Below, piece after piece: positions 8,448 to 16,272 of a DNA stretch of 49,261 bases. The stretch is from positions 1 through 49,261 of the forward strand of contig DULU01000084.1 in assembly GCA_012840225.1 (NCBI GenBank). The letters run 5' to 3'. Source of the DNA: Bacillota bacterium. GTDB taxonomy: Bacteria > Bacillota > Limnochordia > DTU080. Positions within the stretch are counted from its first letter, which is position 1. The number at the start of each line of letters is the position of its first letter. Made by a program: the position numbers and the translations under genes. The notes beneath the pieces are model-generated. The model searched no databases, was not told the DNA's origin, and worked only from the letters and a program-made list of their open reading frames with translations.

Positions 8448-10535
8448 TTACTTTCTTCCTTTCCCTGCTCCCTTTCCAGAGGCACCGTGCCATACAGCCA
8501 CCAACGGGCAGGCGGCAAAGATGGAGGAATAGGTGCCGAGCAACACGCCCGTCAACAAGGCCAGAGCAAAGCTGTTAAGGGTGGAACCGCCGAAGAGAAG
8601 GAGCATGGTCAGGACCAAAATCACCGAAAAGCCGGTGTTCAGCGAGCGGGCGATGGTCTCGTTGATGGAGCGGTTCACGGTGTCGGCAAAGAGCTCGCCC
8701 CGGGCCGTCTTGCGATTCTCCCTGATGCGGTCGAACACCACCACCGTATCGTTGATGGAATAACCGATGATGGTCAGCAAAGCGGCGAGAAATGTGCTGT
8801 CCACTTCTCTCTGCAGGATGGAGAAGAGACCGACGACAATGATCACGTTGTGGAATAAAGCCGCCACGGCGGAGATGGCGAAGCGCCACTCAAACCGGAT
8901 GCTGACATAGATGATCTGGCCGAGCAGGGCGATGAGCAAGGCCAGAATGGCTTTCGATCTCACTTCCTGACCGATGACCGGACCGACATATTCCTGGCGG
9001 GATATGGAGGCCTCCAGGCCGGCCTCATTGAGCTTATCCACGAGACTCGTCACACTGTCCTTGGGTATCTCCCTCGCCTTCAGCATAAAGGAGTTCTCGC
9101 TCGGCTGGATATTGACACTGCCTATGTCGGCTGCCGCCGTGAATTCCTCGATCTCTTCCACCGACAGTGTCCGGTTTATATCAATGCCTACCACTGTGCC
9201 GCCGGCGAAGTCCAGCCCGAAGTTCAATCCCTGGGCGAGTAAGGAGATGATGCTGACCACCACGAGCAGGCTGGAGATGGTGAACCATATACGCCGGTGT
9301 CCGACAATGTCGAAGAACCTCTGTTTCAGATAAGTGGTCAGCCCCAAAGCCTTGGCATTATCCCTGAGCGGGGTGGCCAGGAGCAGATAGCTCAGTATGC
9401 GGGAGGCGGTGATGGCCGTGAGGAAGCTCGCCAGCACGCCGAGTCCGAGGGTGACGGCATAGCCTTTCACCGTACCCACTGCCAAAGCGAACAGTATCAG
9501 CGCGGCAAGGAAAGTGGTGGTATTGGAGTCGAAGATGGCCCAAAAGGCTCTGTTAAACCCTTTCCTGACGGAGGAGGGAATGGTGCCGGTGTTCTTATAC
9601 TCTTCCCTGGCCCGCTCAAAGATCAGGATATTGCCGTCCACAGCCATACCGATGGAGAGAATCAAACCGGCGATGCCGGGCAAGGTGAGCACTGCCCCCA
9701 AGCCCATCATGGCCCCGGTAACCAGCACGGCATATATGGTCAGGGCAAGAGCAGCCACCAAACCGAGACCGCGATAGATCAGCAGCATGAAGATAATGGT
9801 ACCGACCAAACCGATGATGGCGGCTCTCAAGCTATCGTTCACCGACTGCTGTCCGAGGGTGGGTCCGACCGTGCGATACTCGACCACCTCGACGGGCACC
9901 GGCAAGGCACCGGCTCTCAGCAAAGCGGAGAGTTCGGTGGCTTCCCGCACCGAAAACCGGCCGGTGATAATACCTTTGCCGTCGGTGATCGGTTCCTGGA
10001 TGGTAGCCTGGGAGATCACCTCTTCGTCGAGCTTGATGATCACCGGGCGGCCAACGTTGCGCCTGGTGAAATCAGCAAACTTGCGGGCCCCTTCAGCATT
10101 CAACACCACCGAGACCGCCGGACGGCCGATATTGTCCGTAGTATAGGTGGCATTGGACAGCTCGGCGCCGGTGAGGATGACATTGCCGAATTCGTCGGCG
10201 AAAATCAGCATGGCGGTGCGCCCCAAGGCGGCCACTGCGGCATCGGCATCGCTGTAGCCGGGAAGCTCGATGTTGATGCGGTTGGCACCCACTCTCTGCA
10301 CCGTGCTCTCGGACAAGCCCAGCTGATTGACACGCCTTTCCATGACGCCTATCAGGCGCTCCATGGTGTCGCTGCCAATACCGGTGTCTTCGGTCTTCGC
10401 CTGCAGCACAATGCTGGTGCCGCCGCGCAGATCGAGACCAAGATGCAGGGGCCGCAAGGCCATAGCGGCGGCGCCGGCTATCACCAAAACCAAAATAACA
10501 ATCGCTTTCCATCTCTCATCACGAGGGATCATCAA
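8448..10535 (-). CDS. secDF: Fused protein translocase SecDF
   Basis: 695 residues joining SecD (N half) and SecF (C half), membrane partners of SecYEG that use the proton gradient to pull proteins outwards. The SecD mark LGLDLRGGTSIVLQ lies near residues 32-45, and its partner in SecF reads LNFGLDFAGGTVVGID. Each half has the large external domain followed by the TM block typical of RND-type proteins (GMAVDGNILIFERAREEY in SecD; GYSINDTVVVFDRIREN in SecF). The fused form is also found in Bacillus. Start: ATG 10535 with AGGAGG 7 bases upstream; the next codon is also ATG. The C-terminus is basic and glycine-rich. The next minus-strand gene upstream is the small unknown at 10593. Confidence 0.95.
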   Translation of the reverse strand: MMIPRDERWKAIVILVLVIAGAAAMALRPLHLGLDLRGGTSIVLQAKTEDTGIGSDTMERLIGVMERRVNQLGLSESTVQRVGANRINIELPGYSDADAAVAALGRTAMLIFADEFGNVILTGAELSNATYTTDNIGRPAVSVVLNAEGARKFADFTRRNVGRPVIIKLDEEVISQATIQEPITDGKGIITGRFSVREATELSALLRAGALPVPVEVVEYRTVGPTLGQQSVNDSLRAAIIGLVGTIIFMLLIYRGLGLVAALALTIYAVLVTGAMMGLGAVLTLPGIAGLILSIGMAVDGNILIFERAREEYKNTGTIPSSVRKGFNRAFWAIFDSNTTTFLAALILFALAVGTVKGYAVTLGLGVLASFLTAITASRILSYLLLATPLRDNAKALGLTTYLKQRFFDIVGHRRIWFTISSLLVVVSIISLLAQGLNFGLDFAGGTVVGIDINRTLSVEEIEEFTAAADIGSVNIQPSENSFMLKAREIPKDSVTSLVDKLNEAGLEASISRQEYVGPVIGQEVRSKAILALLIALLGQIIYVSIRFEWRFAISAVAALFHNVIIVVGLFSILQREVDSTFLAALLTIIGYSINDTVVVFDRIRENRKTARGELFADTVNRSINETIARSLNTGFSVILVLTMLLLFGGSTLNSFALALLTGVLLGTYSSIFAACPLVAVWHGASGKGAGKGRK

Positions 10536-10592
10536 AAAACCTCCTGTAACATATATTAAATAGCAAATAGCATTAAATGGCAGGTTTTAATT

Positions 10593-11057
10593 TCATGCCA
10601 AAACAAAATGAGGAGGCTTTTGCTGATCCTTATACTTGGAGTTGAAAACAGGGATCAGAAAGAAGAGGCACATCTCAGGTCCGGGAATATAGACAACCGG
10701 CAGCGGACGAACGAGCATCTTCTCCTCAGTCGGCAGATAGGCCACCACCGACCTCGTTACCACCGGTACCATTTTTATATTGGTCACATTGGCTGTCAGC
10801 CGGACGGCACTCATCATGGCGGCGCCGGCCCGGGGGATCATATCCATCTCGTTTAAAAGGCTGCGCGCCTGTTCATGGTCGGCAATCCTGCCTGCCGGCA
10901 GAGAAGGCGGCACAGCCAGGGCCAGCATGATGAGGCCCAGCAGGACAATGCTGCCGATTACCCGCCGCAGGCGGAAGACAGGAAGATTGACAGGCATGAC
11001 CGGAAAAATGGGCAAGATAGGCCTTTTTATCTTTTGTCCAATGCGGCCCGGCAGCAA
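10593..11057 (-). CDS. Unknown small membrane-anchored protein
   Basis: 154 residues, not recognised. A basic N-terminus rich in Pro is followed by one hydrophobic stretch (about 35-51, VIGSIVLLGLIMLALAV). The rest carries a PVVTRSVVAYLPTEEKML region and a hydrophobic patch near residue 130. The start is a TTG at 11057, chosen because AGGAGG sits 7 bases upstream; an ATG overlapping that site opens a different, short frame. An extended -10-like TGCTAGTAT lies at 11107-11114 on the same strand with no clear -35. It lies between fliS and secDF and is probably co-transcribed with secDF. The good ribosome site is the main support that it is real. Confidence 0.5.
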   Translation of the reverse strand: MLPGRIGQKIKRPILPIFPVMPVNLPVFRLRRVIGSIVLLGLIMLALAVPPSLPAGRIADHEQARSLLNEMDMIPRAGAAMMSAVRLTANVTNIKMVPVVTRSVVAYLPTEEKMLVRPLPVVYIPGPEMCLFFLIPVFNSKYKDQQKPPHFVLA

Positions 11058-11237
11058 GATCCATCCTCCTGCAAATCGCCGGCTATTAGGCCGGGTACTC
11101 AGAACTATACTAGCACATCCTCACCCGGAATGGCCTGGCGAAAGGTGGTGGAGGGGTAAAAAGCTAGTGCACCCGGAACATATTGCACTTCCCGACGTCA
11201 ACTTCCTGCTGCCGTCCATAAAAGCCATAAAAGCAAA

Positions 11238-11259
11238 CAAAAGCCTCGTCCGGCTTCTG
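11238..11259 (-). terminator. Intrinsic terminator after fliS
   Basis: On the minus strand CAGAAGCC-GGACGA-GGCTTTTG forms an 8-bp stem (one G-T pair) with a 6-base loop, followed by TTTGCTTTTATGG. It lies 28 bases past the fliS stop and closes the flagellin-flaG-fliD-fliS group. Confidence 0.75.
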
Positions 11260-11286
11260 TTTATTTATCAGCAAATCATCTGCCGA

Positions 11287-11658
11287 TCAACCGATCTGTT
11301 TCCAGGCCGAGAGCAGCTCACTCAAAAGGTCGGCCACTTCGCCCACGCTCTTGGCATCACGCTTGATATTGGCTTTCACCAGTAGATCATACATGAAAAG
11401 ATAATGCTCGGCCAGCTCGGCGGCCAGTTCGCCTCCCTTTTCCCTGTCCAAGTTGGTCAATAATTCGGCGATTATATCCTGCGCTTTATAAAGCAGGCGG
11501 GTGGCTTCGGCATTGTTCCCGGCTTCAAAAGCGCGCACCGCTTCCCGGCACCGCCTGATAGCCCCTTCATATAGCATGGTCACTAGCTTGTGGGGCGACG
11601 CCGTCTCCACATCCACTTGTCTGTAGGCCTGGTAGGCCCCTGCGGCCATGGGGGTCAT
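11287..11658 (-). CDS. fliS: Flagellin export chaperone FliS
   Basis: 123 residues, the usual FliS length. The protein is mostly helical with the family pattern near the N-terminus (AYQAYRQVDVETASPHKLV, then LYEGAIRRCREA) and the KAQDIIAELLTNLD region in the middle. FliS binds the C-terminal D0 helix of flagellin in the cytoplasm, stops early polymerisation and hands it to FlhA. The ATG at 11658 has AGGAGG 9 bases upstream. It is the last gene of the late group and is followed by a terminator. Confidence 0.95.
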   Translation of the reverse strand: MTPMAAGAYQAYRQVDVETASPHKLVTMLYEGAIRRCREAVRAFEAGNNAEATRLLYKAQDIIAELLTNLDREKGGELAAELAEHYLFMYDLLVKANIKRDAKSVGEVADLLSELLSAWKQIG

Positions 11659-11697
11659 TTCCGGCTGCCTCCTTTCTTACGAGTCTTTAATTGCCTG

Positions 11698-12186
11698 TTA
11701 TAAGTGTCGGTTATATGGGCTGGAAGGTGCAACAGACCAGCTCTGCCTGGTATAGGCGGATATCCCCGTTCTGGTTCGGCGGGTTTCGGCCAAATTTGTG
11801 GCCGCTTGATCCCGGCGCTTCCCGGCCAGATGCAGCACCTCGGCATCCAGCTTTTGCAACTCGGCGACCAGGGCTTTCACTTTGCCGTCATAGCGCTTGC
11901 CGCCCGCTGAGGGTGAGAGAAGGGGTGAAGGCGAAGGCGAAGGCGAGGGCGAGGGCGAAGATGAGGGCGAGGGCGAAGATGAGGGCGAGGAGGAAGGCGG
12001 CAAACACTTTTCCAGCTCCTGAAACAGCAAAGAGCGCACACACAACAGGTCGGTGAGCTTCTCGATATCCATCTCGGCTTCAGCCAGAACCGAGACGGCC
12101 TCCCGCGTGACGGAGAGCAGGCGGCGCAGGATGGGCTCAGCGTCTTGCACTACTTTAGGTTCTGTGGTGAAAGCTTCTGTGCTCAT
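11698..12186 (-). CDS. FliT-like flagellar chaperone with a Ser-Pro repeat
   Basis: 162 residues placed between fliD and fliS, where FliT-type chaperones (FliD-binding) are common. The ATG overlaps the fliD stop in an ATGA, a sign of coupled translation. The first 60 residues are helical (REAVSVLAEAEMDIEKL, LLFQELEKCL). Residues about 63-96 are a low-complexity tract of Ser and Pro, followed by a second helical part (KVKALVAELQKLDAEVLHLA) and a basic tail. The Ser-Pro tract is encoded by a tandem DNA repeat and splits what would otherwise be one short helical chaperone. Assignment to FliT rests on position and helical character, not on a clear motif. Confidence 0.6.
   Translation of the reverse strand: MSTEAFTTEPKVVQDAEPILRRLLSVTREAVSVLAEAEMDIEKLTDLLCVRSLLFQELEKCLPPSSSPSSSPSPSSSPSPSPSPSPSPLLSPSAGGKRYDGKVKALVAELQKLDAEVLHLAGKRRDQAATNLAETRRTRTGISAYTRQSWSVAPSSPYNRHL
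11945..11990. repeat. 18-bp tandem repeat (about 2.6 copies)
   Basis: The unit gagggcgagggcgaagat occurs at 11945-11962 and 11963-11980, with a partial third copy to 11990. Related 6-base units (gaaggc/gagggc) extend from about 11927 to 11997. It encodes the Ser-Pro tract of the FliT-like gene on the minus strand. The unit is a multiple of three, so copy changes alter length but not frame. Confidence 0.85.
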
Positions 12187-13727
12187 TGATTGTTACCCCC
12201 GAATTGCATGGCGAGCCATGACGATTGTGCGCTCATAGAGGCGATAAACGATTCCAGGGCGGTGAATTGCCGGTAATAATGTTCCTCTCTTCTCACCAGG
12301 CGGCTTTCCCAGGTTTCAATGTCGTCTTCCATGGCTTTCAGCTGCCGGCCGAGGTAGCTTTGGTCGACAGCGCTGGTGATGCTGCCGGCATGAGATTTGA
12401 TGGTGCCGATCACCCGGTTGAGCACCGCATCCAGGCGATAGCCCAGTCCGGCGGCGCTGCCACTGCCTTTGCGGGTAAAAAGGGTTTCCACAGCCTCCGG
12501 CGCGCTCTCCAGCACCTGGCGCAATCTGGTTTCATTGACTTCCAGCCGGCCCTGGTCATGCCAACTGGTGGTAGAAATGCCGATGGAGGCGAGCGAATTG
12601 TATGGAGAGTTTATCCCGGCCACCGCATCGGTCAAGGCCTGCCTGATATCCATCAAAGCCTGCCTCAGGATGGGATCGGCCCGCAGCATGCCGCTTCTCG
12701 CCCGCTCTTCCCACAGGATGATCTCCTTCTCCGTCATTTCCTCCTTTTGGGCGGCAGTAAGCGGCGGGTAGTCATAATAACGCTTCTCTCGCAGCTCATT
12801 ATCGATTTCCGTGATGAGCTGGTTATATTCGGCCACGAACTCTTTGATGGCGCCGATCACCGCGTCGATGTCATGGCTCACCTGTACCACCACTTCTGCC
12901 TGCGGATTGGCACCGTGCAGGGTATAAGTAACGTTGTCCAGCGTAAACTGGTTGCTCTGGAATTCCAGACCTATGCCGTTGAACACCACGGAGGCGTTTT
13001 GCCCGGAGTAGGCGGTGCCGGCCGTCACTTCACTGCCGCCGCACTGCAGTTTCAGGGCGGAGAGGAAACCACTCGGATCATGGTAGATGCAGATGGAGGT
13101 AGCCGCCCCGGTCTTTTTGCTGTTTATAAATAAGCGATCGAGGGTGCTGTCATAAAAGGCTTGAATATCCAGAGCCGATTGGTTGATGGCGGCCACCACA
13201 TTATAGATGTTGTCGGTTTGCGGGTCAAAGCTGAAATTGACGCTGGCCCCACCACCCGCGCCAGTGGTGGTGATGGTCAACTCGATGATCTGATGCGGAT
13301 CGGCCAAGTCGAACTGGTCGGCCAAGGTGGCGAGGGAACCGCCGGCTTTGGTGATGGGACTGCCGCTGGCCATATGCACTCCTTTGGCCAGGTTGTTCAC
13401 CACCAGAGTGTGGGTGCCTTCTCTCACTCCTGCTCCGGCGGCCGTTTTGGCGGTGAGCAGGCTTTCATTGCTGGAGGAGACGGTGTGAGGATAAAAAGTG
13501 GTAGAAAGGCGCAAGGCGAAAGATCCGGCATCGAAGGCGGAGATCTTTTCCCCTATCCGGCGCAGGTCTTCCTGCTTCCACTGCAACAGTTGTTTCTTCT
13601 GCAGCAAACGGTCAAGTGGAATCCGCTCGGCCGTCATCATCTGCTTCACCATCTCGTCTATGTCCAATCCTGAGCTCATTCCCGTCATACGCATCCTGTT
13701 GGACCAGGCCAAACCGCCTATACTCAC
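12183..13727 (-). CDS. fliD: Flagellar filament cap protein FliD (HAP2)
   Basis: 514 residues. FliD caps the growing filament outside the cell and folds incoming flagellin. The N-terminus has the family pattern RMTGMSSGLDIDEMVKQMM followed by a helix with KKQLLQWKQEDLRRI. The C-terminal part has SSWLAMQFGGN preceded by a long helix (LKAMEDDIETWESRLVRREE), matching FliD_C. GTG (13727) is the start, with GGAGGAGAG upstream. It follows flaG by 25 bases and overlaps the next gene by 4 bases. Confidence 0.95.
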   Translation of the reverse strand: MSIGGLAWSNRMRMTGMSSGLDIDEMVKQMMTAERIPLDRLLQKKQLLQWKQEDLRRIGEKISAFDAGSFALRLSTTFYPHTVSSSNESLLTAKTAAGAGVREGTHTLVVNNLAKGVHMASGSPITKAGGSLATLADQFDLADPHQIIELTITTTGAGGGASVNFSFDPQTDNIYNVVAAINQSALDIQAFYDSTLDRLFINSKKTGAATSICIYHDPSGFLSALKLQCGGSEVTAGTAYSGQNASVVFNGIGLEFQSNQFTLDNVTYTLHGANPQAEVVVQVSHDIDAVIGAIKEFVAEYNQLITEIDNELREKRYYDYPPLTAAQKEEMTEKEIILWEERARSGMLRADPILRQALMDIRQALTDAVAGINSPYNSLASIGISTTSWHDQGRLEVNETRLRQVLESAPEAVETLFTRKGSGSAAGLGYRLDAVLNRVIGTIKSHAGSITSAVDQSYLGRQLKAMEDDIETWESRLVRREEHYYRQFTALESFIASMSAQSSWLAMQFGGNNQ

Positions 13728-13752
13728 TGCTCTCTCCTCCCCACTTCAGCCA

Positions 13753-14187
13753 TCAGGCCACTTCATCCACCAAGAGCCCCTGCATGATCAGGCCGGCCAC
13801 ATCAAGAAGCTTTTCCGGCGGGATTTCCCGTATCACCTCATCGGTGCTGGTATCAATGATCCTGGCGATGATGGTGCCGGTCGCTTCGTGCCGCTCGAAA
13901 CGGACCACCCGGTCCAAGACGCGCAAGGCTTTGTTGATCACTTCGGCGGCCCGTTCCAGGCGTTTTTGATCCATTTCGGCCAATCTGGCGGCCACTTTCT
14001 TTTTCCAGGCGGCGGCATCGGCACTGAGGGTTATCGCGGCAGGTGAGCCGCCCCGTCTTCCCTGATGGACCGGTGCCGCTTCCGCCTGTGGCGCCCGGCG
14101 ACTTGGCTCGGCAGCGGGCTTTCTCTCGACTTGAACCGTCGGCATGGCGTTTTTGGTCAACGCTGTCGGAAGTGCCTCCACACGCAC
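13753..14187 (-). CDS. flaG: FlaG family protein
   Basis: 144 residues. The C-terminal 75 residues match FlaG: a helix (RLERAAEVINKALRVLDRVV), then FERHEATGTIIARIID and EVIREIPPEKLLDVAGLI. The first 60 residues are Ala/Pro/Arg-rich and not conserved. FlaG proteins affect filament length in several bacteria; their exact role is unclear. The GTG at 14187 follows GAAGGA; a second in-frame GTG lies two codons on. It sits between flagellin and fliD, its common place. Confidence 0.9.
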   Translation of the reverse strand: MRVEALPTALTKNAMPTVQVERKPAAEPSRRAPQAEAAPVHQGRRGGSPAAITLSADAAAWKKKVAARLAEMDQKRLERAAEVINKALRVLDRVVRFERHEATGTIIARIIDTSTDEVIREIPPEKLLDVAGLIMQGLLVDEVA

Positions 14188-14240
14188 GCTTGTCCTTCTT
14201 TCTAGTCACAGCGTTTAAAGATAATTATCAGGTAACAGAT

Positions 14241-14274
14241 GGGCGGGGATCTCTTTCTTTGCAGAGCCCCGCCC
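14241..14274 (-). terminator. Strong hairpin after flagellin (no T-run)
   Basis: Minus-strand GGGCGGGG-CTCT pairs with AGAG-(AT)-CCCCGCCC: 8 + 4 bp with a 2-base bulge and an 8-base loop, starting 27 bases past the flagellin stop. The DNA beyond it has no T-run, so it may be a weak terminator or a block to 3' decay that keeps flagellin mRNA more abundant than flaG-fliD mRNA. Confidence 0.55.
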
Positions 14275-14301
14275 GCCAAGTCTCTACCAGATGGTCGTCC
14301 T

Positions 14302-15120
14302 TTATCTGAGGAGCTGCAGCACCTGCTGCGGCACCTGGTTGGCCTGAGCCAGCATCGCCGTGCCGGCCTGGAGGAGGATGTTGTTCTTGGTGAACTCCAT
14401 CATCTCTTTGGCCATGTCGATGTCGCGGATGCGGCTTTCGGCGGCCTGCAGGTTTTCAGCAGCCGTCGACAGGTTATTGATGGTGTGCTCCAGGCGGTTT
14501 TGAATGGCACCCAGTTTGGAACGCTCCGCAGACACTGTGGCAATAGCAGTGTCAATGGTGGTGATGGCACCGTCAGCTCCAACTTGATCTGTTACATCAA
14601 TTCCATCCACGCCTAAACTAGCTGAGTCCATGGCGTTAAGGTCAATGTCGATTGACTGACCTGAATTAGCGCCAATCAAGAATTTTTTGCCGGCAAACTG
14701 TTCGCTGGCACCCATAAGCGTTTGGGTGTTGAATTCGGTGTTTTCGGCTATACGGTCCAGTTCTTCTATCAACTGGGTGATTTCATCCTGAATATTCATC
14801 CGATCGGCATCTGTAGCCGTATCGTTGGCCGCCTGCACCGCCAGCTCCCGCATGCGCTGCAAGATGGCGTGCGTCTCGTTCAGGGCCCCTTCAGCGGTCT
14901 GGATCAGGGAAATGCCGTCCTGAGCATTGCGCACCGCCTGGTTCAAGCCCCGGATCTGCCCCCGCATCTTCTCGGAGATGGCCAGACCGGCAGCGTCGTC
15001 GGCAGCTTTGCTGATGCGGTAACCCGACGACAGCCTCTCCAGGCTTTTGCCCAGTAAATTCGAGGTTTGATTTAAGTTTCTCCATGAGTTTAGAGCCAAA
15101 ACGTTATTCTGTATTCTCAT
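14302..15120 (-). CDS. hag: Flagellin
   Basis: 272 residues, a short flagellin of the Bacillus Hag size class. The N-terminal D0/D1 region ([19 protein letters not shown], then [20 protein letters not shown]) and the C-terminal one ([19 protein letters not shown], ending QVLQLLR) are well conserved. The variable centre is only about 60 residues. It is exported by the flagellar machine and polymerises into the filament. The start ATG has AGGGGG 7 bases upstream, and a sigma-28 promoter lies 60-86 bases upstream. GGA triplets in the leader, one inside the ribosome site, would suit CsrA binding, but no csrA or fliW is in the window. Confidence 0.97.
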   Translation of the reverse strand: MRIQNNVLALNSWRNLNQTSNLLGKSLERLSSGYRISKAADDAAGLAISEKMRGQIRGLNQAVRNAQDGISLIQTAEGALNETHAILQRMRELAVQAANDTATDADRMNIQDEITQLIEELDRIAENTEFNTQTLMGASEQFAGKKFLIGANSGQSIDIDLNAMDSASLGVDGIDVTDQVGADGAITTIDTAIATVSAERSKLGAIQNRLEHTINNLSTAAENLQAAESRIRDIDMAKEMMEFTKNNILLQAGTAMLAQANQVPQQVLQLLR

Positions 15121-15179
15121 CTTTCATCCCCCTATTGTCTCCGGCGAGCCGCGGCCGCACGTCTCACTCTTATCCTTAT

Positions 15180-15206
15180 ACATCGGCAACGGCCGCAGAG
15201 ACTTTA
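15180..15206 (-). promoter_or_regulatory. Sigma-28 promoter of flagellin
   Basis: On the minus strand TAAA (15206-15203) is followed after exactly 15 bases by GCCGATGT (15187-15180). The consensus is TAAA-N15-GCCGATAA, so this matches all but one position. It points at the flagellin gene and fits the fliA gene in this window. Confidence 0.9.
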
Positions 15207-15432
15207 GGGGAGATACATCAATCAAAAAATATGTTGACGGCCTGGCCGAGCACCTACCAAAACGGCCACACCGCCACCGGTCAACCAACGCCGACCCGTT
15301 CTGCGCAATAACCAGGGCGAATGGCTATATGATCCGCAAAATCAGTGCCCCGGTCCGCAGGTGGAGCTGAATGAAGAGATGAAGCAGATGAAACAACAAT
15401 GGCACCAGAATGACTCCATGAAGTCAACCTGA
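15201..15432 (+). pseudogene. Possible decayed small gene between flagellin and satD
   Basis: Two plus-strand frames read like protein but are not joined. One (from about 15201) gives DTSIKKYVDGLAEHLPKRP. The other (15238-15432) gives LRNNQGEWLYDPQNQ, then a Glu/Lys/Gln-rich helix and a TGA stop. Neither has a start codon with a ribosome site. One frame change near 15270 would join them. The left edge overlaps the flagellin promoter. I do not recognise the protein. Confidence 0.3.
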
Positions 15433-15438
15433 GGGAAA

Positions 15439-15485
15439 TTGACTATTATTAGTCAATACATATATAATTGACCCGAAACAGTCAA
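15439..15485 (+). promoter_or_regulatory. Sigma-A promoter with two TTGAC-N8-GTCAA operators (satD operon)
   Basis: TTGACT (15439-15444) and TATAAT (15463-15468) are spaced 18 bases apart, a near-ideal sigma-A promoter. Two palindromes of the same design cover it. TTGAC-N8-GTCAA at 15439-15456 includes the -35 box, and its arms extend to 8 bp (ATTGACTA/TAGTCAAT). A second TTGAC-N8-GTCAA at 15468-15485 begins at the end of the -10 box. The pairing suggests a dimeric repressor. The satD product itself ends in a helix-turn-helix, so self-control is a fair guess. Confidence 0.75.
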
Positions 15486-15524
15486 GTGGCATAAACCTTC
15501 TCCAGGAAGTGTGGTCGACCGGCG

Positions 15525-16235
15525 ATGGCGGAGGAAAAAAGATACTTGGCCGTAATCGGCGATATGGTGGGCTCCCGGCAACTGGCGGACCGGGCTTTGT
15601 GGCAAAACCGTCTCGAGGAGCTGATGCGGGAGCTGAATGCCGTCTGCTATAGGTGCATCGCCGCCGGGGCCGTGCTGACGCTGGGCGATGAATTCCAGGT
15701 TCTGCTCCACAGCGCAGCTTGCCTGCCGGAGATCCTGGCCCTTCTCGACAGCCGGATGTCGGCGGAAAGGATAAAAATCCGCTTGGGGCTGGGAATTGGT
15801 CCCCTCAGCACTGCTTTGAAACCTTTGGCCGTCGGCATGGACGGTCCGGCTTTCCACCTGGCCCGCCGGTCCATCGACCGGCTGAAGAAAGAGGGCGGCT
15901 CGCTATATGTGCATACCGGCGACCAAACAGCCGATACGCTGTGGAATGCCCTGGCCAGGCTGCGCGATGTCATCCGTGAGGACTGGACGACCCGCCAGCG
16001 GCAGATTTACCAAACCTTTCAGGCGCTACGCCTCACGGCGCAAGCGGATGATCTGACGCTGGAGGAAAATAGCTGCCGGGTGGCCAAATCCGGCAGTCAA
16101 AAGGAATTGGCCGCCCAAATGGGAATCACTCCCTCAGGGGTCAGCAAAGCGTTCACCCGGATGCACCTGGACGCCCTGATGCAAGCGGAGGCCGCCCTGG
16201 TCGTCGGTCTGGAGCACCGGCTGAGCTGCCCATAA
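15525..16235 (+). CDS. satD: SatD-family protein with C-terminal helix-turn-helix
   Basis: 236 residues. The N-terminus (YLAVIGDMVGSRQLADR) and the GAVLTLGDEFQVLL and RLGLGIGPLSTAL segments are typical of the SatD family, first named from an acid-tolerance operon of Streptococcus. The biochemical function is not established. Overall fold hints (GDMVGSR and GDEFQ) recall nucleotidyl-cyclase-like domains; this is my inference. The last 50 residues contain a clear helix-turn-helix (KELAAQMGITPSGVSKAF), so it may bind DNA. ATG 15525 has only a distant AGGAAG. It is the first gene after the palindromic promoter, followed 37 bases later by a DUF3307-like membrane gene, a pairing I believe is recurrent. 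Confidence 0.85.
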   Translation: MAEEKRYLAVIGDMVGSRQLADRALWQNRLEELMRELNAVCYRCIAAGAVLTLGDEFQVLLHSAACLPEILALLDSRMSAERIKIRLGLGIGPLSTALKPLAVGMDGPAFHLARRSIDRLKKEGGSLYVHTGDQTADTLWNALARLRDVIREDWTTRQRQIYQTFQALRLTAQADDLTLEENSCRVAKSGSQKELAAQMGITPSGVSKAFTRMHLDALMQAEAALVVGLEHRLSCP

Positions 16236-16272
16236 CCCCCACTGCCCCCGTAAGTCAAGGAGGTGAGGCGCC

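Noticed and set aside
9297-10559. A 420-codon open frame on the plus strand opposite secDF
   Set aside because: It mirrors a fully conserved SecDF; its product is rich in Gln/Gly/His, has no family motif, and is a GC-driven antisense frame.
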